Shown here one piece after another: positions 37,071 through 47,199 of a stretch of 64,000 nucleotides of DNA. The DNA is from Diabrotica undecimpunctata (Eukaryota > Arthropoda > Insecta > Coleoptera > Chrysomelidae). The position numbers and the translations under genes were made by a program. The stretch is taken from assembly GCF_040954645.1 (NCBI RefSeq), contig NC_092809.1:76834935-76898934 (forward strand), given 5' to 3'. Position 1 is the stretch's first letter. Each line of letters begins with the position of its first letter. Below the pieces are notes generated by a model that saw nothing but the letters and a program-made list of their open reading frames with translations, was not told the DNA's origin and made no database searches.

Positions 37071-38891
37071 ATGTCTATTTTCTGTAAGAAAGTGATAAGG
37101 CAAAATAAAAGAAGATGGGTAGACAAAAAAACGCAGGAAATAGAGCAGGAAAGAACAAACAGAAATACGAAAAGTTTTTACAAAAAAATTAAAGAACAAA
37201 ACAAAAAATACAAGGGCAAAACAAACGGAATAAAAAATAGAGAGGGAATAGTGATAATAGAGGACCAAGAATACAAACAAGTATGGAGAGATTACTACAG
37301 AGAGCTCTTGACGGAGGAAACAACAGAAGAAGAAATGCATAACGAGGAGGAAACGGTGCACGAAGAAGAAGCAGATGAAGTAGATATCGAAATTTCAAAA
37401 GAACCAACATTAGAGGAATTGGATGAAGTAATACAGAGAAGCAAAAATGGAAAAGCCCCTGGTAAAGATGGCATTAATATGGAACTAATAAAATACGGGG
37501 GAAGGGAACTAAGAGGAAAAATACTGGGACTATTGAAAAATATATGGAAAGAAGAGAAAATGCCAGGGGACTGGGAGGTGGGGCAGATCATAACAGTACA
37601 TAAAAAGGGAGACCAACAAATCTGTGAAAATTATAGAGGAATAACTTTACTAAATACAACATATAAAATATTGACATCAATAATAAAAAAGAGGTTATCA
37701 AAAATCATAAAGAAGACAGTAGGACAGTACCAATGTGGATTCACAGAAGGAAGATCTACAATAGATGCAATACACACAATAAAACAAATAATGGAAAAAG
37801 CAAACGAGTATAAATTAGAATTGGAAATGTTATTCATAGACTTCAAACAGGCATTTGATTCAATTAAAAGGAACGGATTAATGATAGCACTTAAAAAATT
37901 AAAAATTCCACATAAACTCAGAAAATTAATAGAAATGACAATGAGAACTACAAAAATAAGCATAAAGACACAAAGAGGAGAGACAGAGGAATTCATTATA
38001 AATAAAGGGATGAAACAAGGAGATGCCTTATCAACAACGCTATTTAATCTAGCATTAGAATATGTACTACGAAATATAAATAAAGGAAATCTCAGAACAA
38101 GAGGTGGTCAAATAATTGCATATGCAGACGATATTGCTATTATTGCAAAGAACAGAAAAATAATGAAAGAAATGCTAGAAGAAATAAGAGAGAAAGGGGA
38201 GGTAATGGGGCTAAGATTAAATCAAGAAAAGACAAAAATATTAAGATTAGGGAAAAAACCAATGAAAGAAAAAATCAAAATAGGTAGTTCTGAGTTTGAA
38301 GAAGTAGAATACTTCAAATACCTAGGAGTTACAATAAGTAAATCCGGAGAAAGGATATCCGAAATAAAAGAAAAAATATTAGCAACGAATAAAGCTTATT
38401 TTGCAAACAAAACATTACTTAAAAGCAAAACACTGACTAAAAAAAGTAAGATGAGCATTTATAACACCATAATTAGGCCAATATTATTATATGCAGGAGA
38501 AACAATGACGATGGTTAAAAAAGATGAAGAAGACTTAAGAATAGCAGAGAGAAAGATTATGAGAACCACACTAGGACCAATCAGAACAGAGCAAAATGAA
38601 TATAGAAGCAGAACAAATGCAGAAATTAAGGAAGAACTTAAGGAAGACATCGTAACTAAAATAAAGCAATGCAGAGTTAGATGGTTAGGTCACATTTGGC
38701 GAGCAGGCGATGAGGCAGTAACATACGCAATAATAGAATGGAATCCAGGAGGAAAAAAGAGAAGGGGAAGACCGAGATCAAAGTGGCTGCAAGAAGTTGA
38801 AGAAGACCTCCAAAGGGCAGGAGTCAGAGAATGGAGAGGAAGAACTAGAGACAGGAAAAAATGGAGAGATATTGTCAAGAAGATAAGATAA
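37071..38891 (+). CDS. LINE reverse transcriptase, 606 codons, 5'-truncated but fully open
   Basis: Reverse transcriptase of a non-LTR retrotransposon (RTE-like or related clade) that would copy its own RNA at a nicked target. The frame is uninterrupted. It starts just before CKKVIRQNKRRWVDKK, which in complete relatives follows the apurinic endonuclease, so the endonuclease is missing by 5' truncation. Order: acidic linker (residues ~80-110), KNGKAPGKDGINMELI, NYRGITLLNTTYKIL, LFIDFKQAFDSI (Asp257, motif A), KGMKQGDALSTTLFNLALEY (motif B), IIAYADDIAIIAKN (Asp353, Asp354), EYFKYLGVTISKSG, and the C-terminal VRWLGHIWRAGDEAVTYAII, RGRPRSKWLQEVEED. The ATG at 37,071 may be fortuitous. The intact frame indicates a recent insertion. 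Confidence 0.9.
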   Translation: MSIFCKKVIRQNKRRWVDKKTQEIEQERTNRNTKSFYKKIKEQNKKYKGKTNGIKNREGIVIIEDQEYKQVWRDYYRELLTEETTEEEMHNEEETVHEEEADEVDIEISKEPTLEELDEVIQRSKNGKAPGKDGINMELIKYGGRELRGKILGLLKNIWKEEKMPGDWEVGQIITVHKKGDQQICENYRGITLLNTTYKILTSIIKKRLSKIIKKTVGQYQCGFTEGRSTIDAIHTIKQIMEKANEYKLELEMLFIDFKQAFDSIKRNGLMIALKKLKIPHKLRKLIEMTMRTTKISIKTQRGETEEFIINKGMKQGDALSTTLFNLALEYVLRNINKGNLRTRGGQIIAYADDIAIIAKNRKIMKEMLEEIREKGEVMGLRLNQEKTKILRLGKKPMKEKIKIGSSEFEEVEYFKYLGVTISKSGERISEIKEKILATNKAYFANKTLLKSKTLTKKSKMSIYNTIIRPILLYAGETMTMVKKDEEDLRIAERKIMRTTLGPIRTEQNEYRSRTNAEIKEELKEDIVTKIKQCRVRWLGHIWRAGDEAVTYAIIEWNPGGKKRRGRPRSKWLQEVEEDLQRAGVREWRGRTRDRKKWRDIVKKIR

Positions 38892-38967
38892 ACAAAAAAG
38901 ACTGATCCACTTAAAAAATAGATCTAGAAAGCATTTGCGGTTTAACCCCACACTGGGGTGTATAGCC

Positions 38968-39021
<54 letters not shown>
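38892..39021 (+). mobile_element. LINE 3' UTR and (TA)n tail
   Basis: After the stop, a ~75-bp UTR contains a CCCCACACTGGGG hairpin (38,945-38,957) and TATAGCCATTA, then ~25 TA units (38,971-39,021). The microsatellite sits exactly where a LINE 3' end is expected, so it may be the element's own tail. Confidence 0.7.
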
Positions 39022-39025
<4 letters not shown>

Positions 39026-39755
39026 CTGTCCTATTTTAGTTTTTAATAATGCAAGTCAACATTAAGCAAAAATACACTTTTTGGTAATTTTAATCAGGTA
39101 TCAATAATCCCGATTTGCTCTAAACGTATTAAATCGTGGTTTATGCTTTTACTAACTTTTAACCATTAAAGACTCCATCAAGAGTTTGTACTTTCATTTA
39201 TTTTGAAGTGTTACGTTGACATGTTTTAAATACTTTCGATATATATAATTGATTATATTTATAAATGTATTATCTACCCTAACGCGAATACGTGAAATTA
39301 TAAATTCTTCATACTTTCGAGATAATCTTATTTTACCGGAATGAAATCTGGTATGTATATTACAGTTCTTCAGTTGGTTATGTTCACTTGAGAATTTTAT
39401 CAACTGATAATCTTTCCAACGAGATTAAAATACCACAAGTGCCTTGTCAGATTTTTCTTATTGAAAAATAATTATCGTATTATAAAATTAAGAAATAAAG
39501 ACAAATCATGGAATATTTGGAGTTCTTTAAAAACAATTTCCCGATTGCATAGTTCTTTGTTTAGAATTTTTCCTCGTAGTTTATAAATAAAAGCATTAAT
39601 GAAGTCACCATTTTTATAGATGACGCCATCTAATCTGTTTGATGATATACTAATGTACATATTTTTATATTGATAATTGATTACAAGGAGAATTACATTT
39701 CATGTTTGCTTTCTCGTTTCAATTTCCAGTCCGGAAGTCGTGTTAAAAAAATTCT
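39022..39755. other. No gene recognised
   Basis: AT-rich. Minus frames at 39,194-39,403 and 39,472-39,660 are short, lysine- and isoleucine-rich and unassigned. Confidence 0.4.
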
Positions 39756-39759
39756 GAAA

Positions 39760-40975
<1,216 letters not shown>

Positions 40976-40990
40976 CTGCTCCCCTCTTAG
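40976..40990 (-). other. Polypurine tract of the gypsy element
   Basis: Minus strand reads AAGAGGGGAGCAG immediately before the 3' LTR start TGTAACG. This is the plus-strand primer position, and it overlaps the last codons of the macrodomain-CCCH frame, proving that frame lies inside the element. Confidence 0.8.
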
Positions 40991-41463
40991 ATCTGAGCGT
41001 CCCGATCAGTAACTCCAAATGTAGGCCCAGGATGGCGGAATCTACAGAGCTCTCCAGCTCTACATGAACCCCTCAAGAAGAAATAACAGTCTACAGACTT
41101 TGAAGGACACGATCTCTTCGGGTTAATACAATACACAGTAATTCTTACGCCGGTTTCTCGGAAGATCACTTCAAGCATGCTTCTGACAATCTTCCAATTC
41201 AGATTTTCTAGGGCATGGCCTATCTTGGGTAAGGCCAAATTCTTGATGTCATAATTGCACACGATTTTCTTCAAATTAGTTAGAGCACGCCATATATCCT
41301 CGTAGCTTGCCCTGTCTGTATACGACTTCCTGGTCGCCATATACAGCAAAGATCGAGGACCCTCTTCTAATCTCAGTACTCTTTCAACTTTAGGCTGCTG
41401 GTTTTTTAACTCGTCCAAACGACCGAACTTCCTATAGAATACAGATGAGATTCCTTTAGTCAT
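40987..41463 (-). CDS. TARG1/OARD1-like macrodomain plus CCCH zinc finger, in gypsy element
   Basis: A 158-codon open frame from the M at 41,463; the same frame stays open upstream through RPPEIKHCVAQAFE, so the ORF was longer. Residues 1-112 match the central and C-terminal parts of the TARG1/OARD1 macrodomain (hydrolase that removes ADP-ribose from acidic residues): KGISSVFYRKFGRLDELKNQ, LLYMATRKSY, ASYEDIWRAL, LALPKIGHALENLNWKIV (77-93) and GVRITVY (105-111). Residues 126-144 form a CCCH finger, C-x7-C-x5-C-x3-H (C126, C134, C140, H144), typical of RNA binding. The TARG1 catalytic Lys84 and Asp125 (from memory) align to Arg31 and Glu86. Role in the element is inference: ADP-ribose binding, RNA packaging or countering host PARP defence. 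Confidence 0.85.
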   Translation of the reverse strand: MTKGISSVFYRKFGRLDELKNQQPKVERVLRLEEGPRSLLYMATRKSYTDRASYEDIWRALTNLKKIVCNYDIKNLALPKIGHALENLNWKIVRSMLEVIFRETGVRITVYCINPKRSCPSKSVDCYFFLRGSCRAGELCRFRHPGPTFGVTDRDAQI

Positions 41464-41499
41464 CTCAAAAGCTTGGGCAACACAGTGTTTAATTTCAGG

Positions 41500-42480
41500 C
41501 GGTCGACATAATATTCGCTTGCAATATGTTCTTCGGAAGGTCTGCAGCCAAACTCTAGGTCGCAGGGCAAACGAACTTCACGACCTAACATCAGGCAGGC
41601 TGCAGTCTAGCCTGCAGTTTCATTCACGGCCGAGCGGTAGGCCATTAGGAATAAATGAATGTGCTGGCCCCAATCTCTTTTGATGTTCTGGTACAACTTT
41701 GGACAGGTGTTTACCCATCGTTCGGTTCATCCTCTCGACCATTCCATCTGATTGACGATGCAGGTGTGTTGTTCTGGTCTTATTGACACCAATCAATTTA
41801 CAAACGTTTTGGAAAAGGGTTGACTCGAAGTTTCGCCCTTGGTCGGAGTGGATCTCCAAAGGAACACCAAATCGGCTGAAGAATTATTTAACAAGTACCT
41901 CTGCAACGGTAGCAGCTTCTTTATTTGGTATTGCGTAGGCCTCAGTCCATTTCGTAAAATAATTCATAGCTACCAGGATATATTTATTTCCATCATTCGT
42001 CTCTGGAAGTGGACCTGCAATGTCGATTGCTACTCTTTCCATAGGACATTGTACTGTTTCATGCGTGCCCTCTTTTTACCAACTGGACCATTACTGGTTG
42101 CACACAGTTCACATTTCCGGCACCATCTTCTTACATCATCTTTACAGTTCACCCAATAGAACCGTTCTCGAACCTTTAGCAGAGCCTTCGTAATACTAAA
42201 GTGTCCACCTGATGCACCGTCATGCAACTGACGAAATAGTTCTGACACTTTACTTTTAGGTACAATCAACTGAAGCTTAGTTTCTGTACCATCATCGTTC
42301 TCAAAGGTTCTATACAGAAGATCATCTTTCAGCACTAGGCAATTTCATTGGCTCCAGTAACACTTGACTTCTGGACTACATACACTAATGTCTTGCCAAG
42401 AAGGTCTTTCACTTCGACGCATCCGATCTAATACTCTTTTTATACATTTTATACATGGATCATCTGCTTAAGCGTCTTGT
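41500..42480 (-). pseudogene. Ty3/gypsy integrase
   Basis: Inserts the retroelement cDNA. Minus strand from 42,480: RPSWQDISVCSPEVKCYWSQ leader, LKDDLLYRTFENDDG, HHCC zinc domain (LHDGASGGHFSITKALLKVR, WCRKCELCA), then the core with first Asp in VAIDIAGPLPETNDGNKYIL, NYFTKWTEAYAIPNKEAATV, a stop near 41,887, second Asp in EIHSDQGRNFES and the Glu in RQSDGMVERMNRTMGKHL, then LGREVRLPCDLEFGCRPSEE and a break after YYVDRLK (~41,500). All three DDE acids are visible. A stop near 42,350 (YWSQ-stop) and the frame change before 41,500 make it defective. The C-terminal module is missing, replaced by the macrodomain frame. Confidence 0.85.
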
Positions 42481-43824
42481 AGCTGTTGAAGCTGCCTTTG
42501 ATCATTAATGACGGTGGTTCGTCTCACGGGGCAAAGTCGTTCTTCTAATTCAAAACAATGACTACGGTTTGCACTGTATGGCCGTATTGACTGAGCCTCA
42601 GCATTTGAATGACTTTTTCCAGCCCAGTGTTCGATCTGTTCTAGCTTTCTGACTGTTGTATTATTTTCATGCAATTTACGACGAATGTGACCTACGTCGT
42701 TACCATTCCAACATCTGGGTTCACATCTCTTCGGCATCATGTTACGAACTACTTTCCGTACGATTTCCTCCAGATGTTTATCGTTTTGTACGTCGCTCTC
42801 TTCAGAGATTCGTACTCGATAGCTCCGTGAAGCTCGACTAGCTGTCTCGTGTCCCAAGGCAATAGCGAGCTCTTGATCTAAAACTTTCGGTCTTACTAGT
42901 CGTAAAGCTTTCTGTAGTTCACTGTCTCTTAACCCATTGACGAAGGCATCTACAGCAATTTCTTCCAAAATGTTGTCAAATGTCAAATGCTTCAAATTCT
43001 TGCAAACTCTCACTTGCTCGTTGGATTCTACTTCTTATTTGAACTTTGTAGACTTGTTGTAGATATGCATCTCCGTAACGTTTATCTAGTCGAGTGAACA
43101 AGCTCTGGTAACATTTTTCTTGACCCTTAGGAATCGATCTTAGGATATCCGCAGCATCACCTCGTAAAGCAGCAGTCAAGGAAACAGCTTTTTCTTGTTC
43201 TGTCCAATGATTGGCTGTCGCAATAGCTTCAAATTGTCTAAGGTATATGGACAGAGGACTTTCCATCAAATGGTGGCAATTTGAATCTCGTATGTGTCGT
43301 TTCGTCTCTAGGTGATTCTTCTTTTACTACCGGATCTAAGGCTACTGTATTAACTGGTGGTAGCACTTTTGTATTGGTTATCATGCTCTCTAACTGTTTG
43401 ATCTTGTCTTCTACTTTATCAAATGTTTTAGAAATTTCTTCAAATTTCTCATTGTTCTGAATACATATTTCTTTAATTATTTGTGAAGTATCGTCGTTTT
43501 GTCTAGCTAGTTATTTAATAATTTGAGACGTTTCATCGAATCTTTTGGAAACGTTCTCGAATTTATCATCATTTTTTTAGAAGTTTCTTCAATCATTTGC
43601 GAGACGTTTTCAAATTGCTTATCATTTTTTCTGGGACTCTCTTCGATCTTCATTAAAACTGCTTCTTCTGCTAATTGATAATGAAATGTCTCTGGGTCAT
43701 CTCCATTCTTGTTAAGAAATTTCTTTAGTCGTTCTTGGAGGATCTTCTTAAATCCGCTGCAGTCTTCATCGCATTCTTCTAGTTGCTCACGCAACTGTTT
43801 TACTGAAAGTTGTACTAGTAGCAT
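42468..43824 (-). pseudogene. Ty3/gypsy gag, fused to RNase H tail by deletion
   Basis: Capsid-type polyprotein in three frame-shifted pieces: 43,824-43,507 (N-terminal KQLREQLEECDEDCSGFKKI, SAP-like), 43,269-42,976 (retrotransposon gag domain: IYLRQFEAIATANHWTEQEK, ALRGDAADILRSIPK, RLDKRYGDAYLQQVYKVQIR) and 43,013-42,468 (VDAFVNGLRDSELQKALRL, then CWNGNDVGHIRRKL at residues 101-114, a zinc knuckle that lost two cysteines). After residue ~130 the same frame jumps to KSHSNAEAQSIRPY and ELEERLCPVRRTTV, which is the RNase H end and the RNase H-integrase linker (HSNADALSRRP type). So ~2 kb of protease, RT and RNase H was deleted in frame. Confidence 0.85.
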
Positions 43825-43958
43825 CTTTGGTCAGGCACACACGTACTTTTTTAAATGTTCTTTTGTACAAATCACTAGCGAACTAAGCGGATGTTCCAAA
43901 CAATACTTTTCAAAAGTCACTGCTGAATTTATTCCTAAATCTCACACCGAACACCAAC

Positions 43959-44127
43959 TGTTTGTAAACACAACGAGCGGTTCGAATTTATATAAATATA
44001 TTTATTTATCAGTTTACAGTTCGGTACTCTCTTATCAACTAAACTCACTCATAACATCGTTACATTTTGAGTTTTCTAGATGTATCTTTCTAAGAATTAT
44101 GACGTATCGAAGATGGGATATTTCGTT

Positions 44128-44130
<3 letters not shown>
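43959..44130 (-). repeat. 5' LTR of the gypsy element, 172 bp
   Basis: Minus sense from TGTAACGAAATATCCCATCTT to TTTACAAACA. Nearly identical to the 3' LTR where aligned, but lacks ~95 bp between CGTTACA and TTGAGTTTTCTAGA. Just inside it GTTGGTGTTCGGTGTGAG is the primer-binding-site position. Confidence 0.85.

Positions 44131-44200
<70 letters not shown>
44131..44200. repeat. (TA)n microsatellite, right part of the gypsy target array
   Basis: Continuation of the array at 40,542-40,710 after the gypsy insertion. Confidence 0.98.
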
Positions 44201-44202
<2 letters not shown>

Positions 44203-44206
<4 letters not shown>

Positions 44207-44640
44207 TGAACACCGAATCTCATGGAAAGATTCGTCAATAGTTATAAAAAAGATAGGTAGAAAAAAGAGGAAAATCAAAGAAGCAGCCCTCGTCCTACTC
44301 AACGAAGAAAAATGTGTAACAAACACATTACTAAAGAGTTAATTAGCACGCCAGAAACACATCTATAATTAATTGCAACAAGCACAGAAACACCTTGCAG
44401 TATTTTCACATCAAAACCTGGCTGATGCCTATAAGATCAAGAGACGTAAGTCAACTGTCAAATCGGTATTACCACCATAGATAATATGTCTATGGTTACG
44501 ATCTTTTTGATTTTAGAATTATTTGAAAACGATTTCTGGATTGTAAAACAAAACGTCAAAGCAAATATAAAATGTAATTCTCATTACAATCAATTGTGTC
44601 TTAATCCCATGTAAAAGTATCTATGTTAAAAATACAACAA
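44203..44640 (+). pseudogene. Penelope-like element, C-terminus and 3' terminal module
   Basis: NEHRISWKDSSIVIKKIGRK, KRKIKEAALVLLNEEKCVTN (44,207-44,330) is the end of a PLE GIY-YIG protein (EHx..W..s..i...RkikEAl.I..). After ~180 bp comes GAAAACGATTTCTGGATTG, AAACGTCAA and ATTACAATCAATTGTGTCTTAATCCCATG (44,595-44,623), the terminal module shared with five other places in this window. The upstream part is missing beyond the (TA)n array. Confidence 0.75.
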
Positions 44641-44672
44641 GAAAAGAGTTTCAGAACCGTTATAAATCAATC

Positions 44673-46005
44673 GCACCTCCGCTAAAAAAGAGTCACAACT
44701 CAAAAATCGCCATTATTGAGATAAACATGCTACAAGTATTAAAATAAGTTGCACTTTCTTTCATAAACGCGTTACTCTTATATTTGAACTATTTACCGCG
44801 AGATTGCGATGTAACACTTTTGTTTTTTACAGGTTAGCTCAGTATGCATTCCGCTACAGTGTCACCATTGACTTTATAACAGACTACACTTAGTGCTGAA
44901 TCCTGAAACAAGTCACATTTATAATTGTGACAGTTATTATGTAAATTATTAGGTATATCTGATTATTTCAATAAGTAAAATACTGTTATTTTTGGTGCTG
45001 TGATAGTTTTTTATAAGTTGTAAACTAGGAAAGTATTTTTTCGTGGTGCGGAGTAGTCTTACATTTTGAGTTAAACCAGTTTTTATTGAATGTGTAAGTA
45101 TATTTTTTTAAACTATTTTTGTAATATGACTAAACACGTTCAACGACCCATAAATATTTAATAAGTGGACATAGTCAGAATAAAGGCGATTTTGTTCATT
45201 TAACTATTGAGAAGGATATGAAGAAAAGTTTAAAATCTGGTCCTATCTATGTGCCAAGTCAGTATGCACAAATTATTCGTTTGGCAAAAAAGAGAAAGAA
45301 CCCTACCATCTAGATGAATTCGATTATTTGGATTTTTATTCGCTTAAAAAAATGTGTGACGATATAGGCATGACAGGCATTAAATCTTTGAAGATTACTG
45401 AAGTAAAGGTTTTTAACTTAAATAAAGAAAATCCTACCACTCTCTTTTATAAAGCCTCCTATAAAGATAAAGCAAGTTCTCCAAAAGCAAGCCTCCTATA
45501 AAGATAAAGATAGTTCAAGCAAGTAGATCTCTGCCGAAAAAAAAACAATACTATTCCAAGTACCTTACAATAGGTCTACTAAAGTGTATTTAGCATTAAA
45601 GAGAATAAGAAAGAAAGATCTCTTGGATTTAGTAAAGAATAATCACATTCCCAGATGTTATTCTCAGCATTCTCTAACTCTTTGTAATAATAAATACAAA
45701 AGTTTTTTCTGTTTTTCTTTGTGTTTGTTTTATTATACTCTAACAACGGGATTTTTAAAAAAGTGTCACAATATTGGAATGTTTCTATTTTTTCACTAGG
45801 AACTGCAAAAATTTAATTTTCTGAGAAAAATAATACACAATAACACTGAGCTCATATATTCCAGTTTACAATAAAATAACATATCAGCTTGCATTTAGTC
45901 ACGGAACTGACAAATAGATGTTCAACTGAACTAAAATCTTTTACATCAATTTTCTCAAAACAACGTTTTTGTTTTTAAGTTGTGACTCTTTTTTGGCGGA
46001 GGTGC
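44673..46005 (+). mobile_element. TIR-bounded DNA element carrying DUF7869-type C-terminus
   Basis: Left end GCACCTCCGCTAAAAAAGAG followed by TCACAACTCAAAAA; the right end is the inverted GCACCTCCGCCAAAAAAGAG, TCACAACTTAAAAA (46,005-45,972). About 34 bp with two mismatches. Length 1,333 bp. Inside, 5' non-coding or exon-like sequence (to ~45,130, with GTAAGTATA at 45,103) is followed by the coding remnant at 45,150-45,720. Looks like an internally deleted copy. TSD not resolved (AAT/AT at both sides). Confidence 0.75.
45150..45720 (+). pseudogene. DUF7869-type RNase H-like protein, C-terminal part, locus 3
   Basis: SGHSQNKGDFVHLTIEKDMK, GPIYVPSQYAQIIRLAKKRK, a frame slip, NPYHLDEFDYLDFYSLKKM, KITEVKVFNLNKENPTTLFY, KASYKDK and, after a local duplication of AAGCCTCCTATAAAGATAAAG (45,450-45,508), VPYNRSTKVYLALKRIRKKD, LLDLVKNNHIPRCYSQHSL. 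This fits the segment after DNCxGQNKN in the family (GHTxMexDsxHxxIE; Y.P.qw...iR.ArkkkPY.V; ..FYk.s; IS..KkkDLL.LC..n.IP..Y). With loci 1 and 2 the three remnants cover nearly the whole protein. The catalytic-like region is deleted here. Confidence 0.7.
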
Positions 46006-46410
46006 AATATTATGTTTTCTAAACGATAGATCCATTATAAAGATTTTACAAAAATAAACTGACTGATATGAACGGATCTAAAAAATAGCTATGAGTATGA
46101 AACCTGTGGGAACTAGAAAATGTGGCCAGACTAACATTAACAACTACAACACTTAAGCCAACTGGATGACATAATGTTGGATTGAACAACGACGATTAGA
46201 GAAGGTCGAGACCTTGACAGTTTTTTAGATCCAACATGATTATTTCTTTTATGTTTTTAATTCAATATTTACAGATTAAAATTAAAATTAAATTATAAAA
46301 AATCTATAAAACTGAACGTATAACATAAAAGCAAGAATTAAAATAAACTAACTATTACCTAAACAATAAAAAGGTTCTGAAACTGTTTTCTTGTAGCATT
46401 AAATATTATG
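46006..46410. other. No gene recognised
   Basis: AT-rich flank between the TIR element and a PLE terminal module. Confidence 0.4.
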
Positions 46411-46412
46411 TT

Positions 46413-46505
46413 TATACTGGGTTAATCCACAATTGATTGTAATGAAAATTACATTTTCAAAAAACGTTTGACGTTTCGATCTCCACTCCGGAGGATCAAA
46501 GGCTT
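46413..46505 (-). repeat. PLE terminal module copy
   Basis: Minus strand: CTCCGGAGTGGAGATCGAAACGTC hairpin-GAAACGTC unit (CTCC/GGAG stem), then GAAAATGTAATTTTCATTAC and AATCAATTGTGGATTAACCC, matching 44,530-44,623. Confidence 0.75.
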
Positions 46506-46509
46506 AAGC

Positions 46510-46982
46510 AGTGGAAACAAGTATTCAAAGAGTAAACTCACAAAAAACATTGGTTAATGTCTCCTATCTCTAAATAAAATGTCCCAATTCAACTGGTCTA
46601 ACAATAGTACCATTTCGTTATAGTTTTAAAATCCCTATAAAATCTTTCGATTTTAGGGCCATCTATATCTTCCAAATAGTTTGATCTTAGCGTAATGTAA
46701 AGAGACAGGTCAACAACTAGTGGTAGCAAATAATAATTAGCTATGAAGACGCTTGTTTTAGAAACCAAATCCAACACCAAAACGGCCTTTGTATAGCATG
46801 GGCAACCTGAACCACGGTCACGGTCTAGGATTTTCTACATCATCTAGCCACTTAATCCTTGGTTTACATTGTAGAAGCTTTTATTCTGGTATTTTCTAAT
46901 AGGTATACTATTCTTGAAGTGAAATTTATTTCCGTAAAACATCTTTTGTCAACGGTTTTTCGGGTTCAAAGATCTTAATGTA
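46510..46982. other. No gene recognised
   Basis: Would be the C-terminal coding side of the PLE whose module lies at 46,413-46,505, but I could not recognise protein. Confidence 0.35.
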
Positions 46983-47071
46983 GTGTAGGACAGGGGTCAC
47001 CAATTATATTCCCTGAGGGTCCGTTTCAAAAAACTACTACACTTCCGCGGTCCGGACACTCAGCACTAAAC

Positions 47072-47163
47072 CAGGCAGTGGCGTAACCGGTGGGGGAGGG
47101 TTACACAGAAACCCTCCAGTACTTGTAACTCCCACCCCCCCAGGAGATCATCCTGGTTACGTA
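47072..47163. repeat. Small foldback nested in the hAT
   Basis: GCAGTGGCGTAACCGGTGGGGGAGGG is partly mirrored by AACTCCCACCCCCCCAGG...CCTGGTTACG. A ~90-bp imperfect hairpin. Confidence 0.55.
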
Positions 47164-47199
47164 CAAAAACAAGTTTTCCCTTGCACTGTAGTTTTAAAT

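Noticed and set aside
37065..37996. Several minus-strand frames opposite the LINE RT
   Set aside because: Shadow frames of the codon-biased, A-rich RT coding sequence.
39194..39660. Two short minus frames as possible host exons
   Set aside because: Lysine/isoleucine-rich, no motif, no convincing splice signals in register.
40987..41463. Envelope-like ORF in the gypsy element
   Set aside because: The position after pol is where env sits in errantiviruses, but there is no signal peptide, transmembrane segment or furin site; the residues fit a macrodomain and CCCH finger instead.
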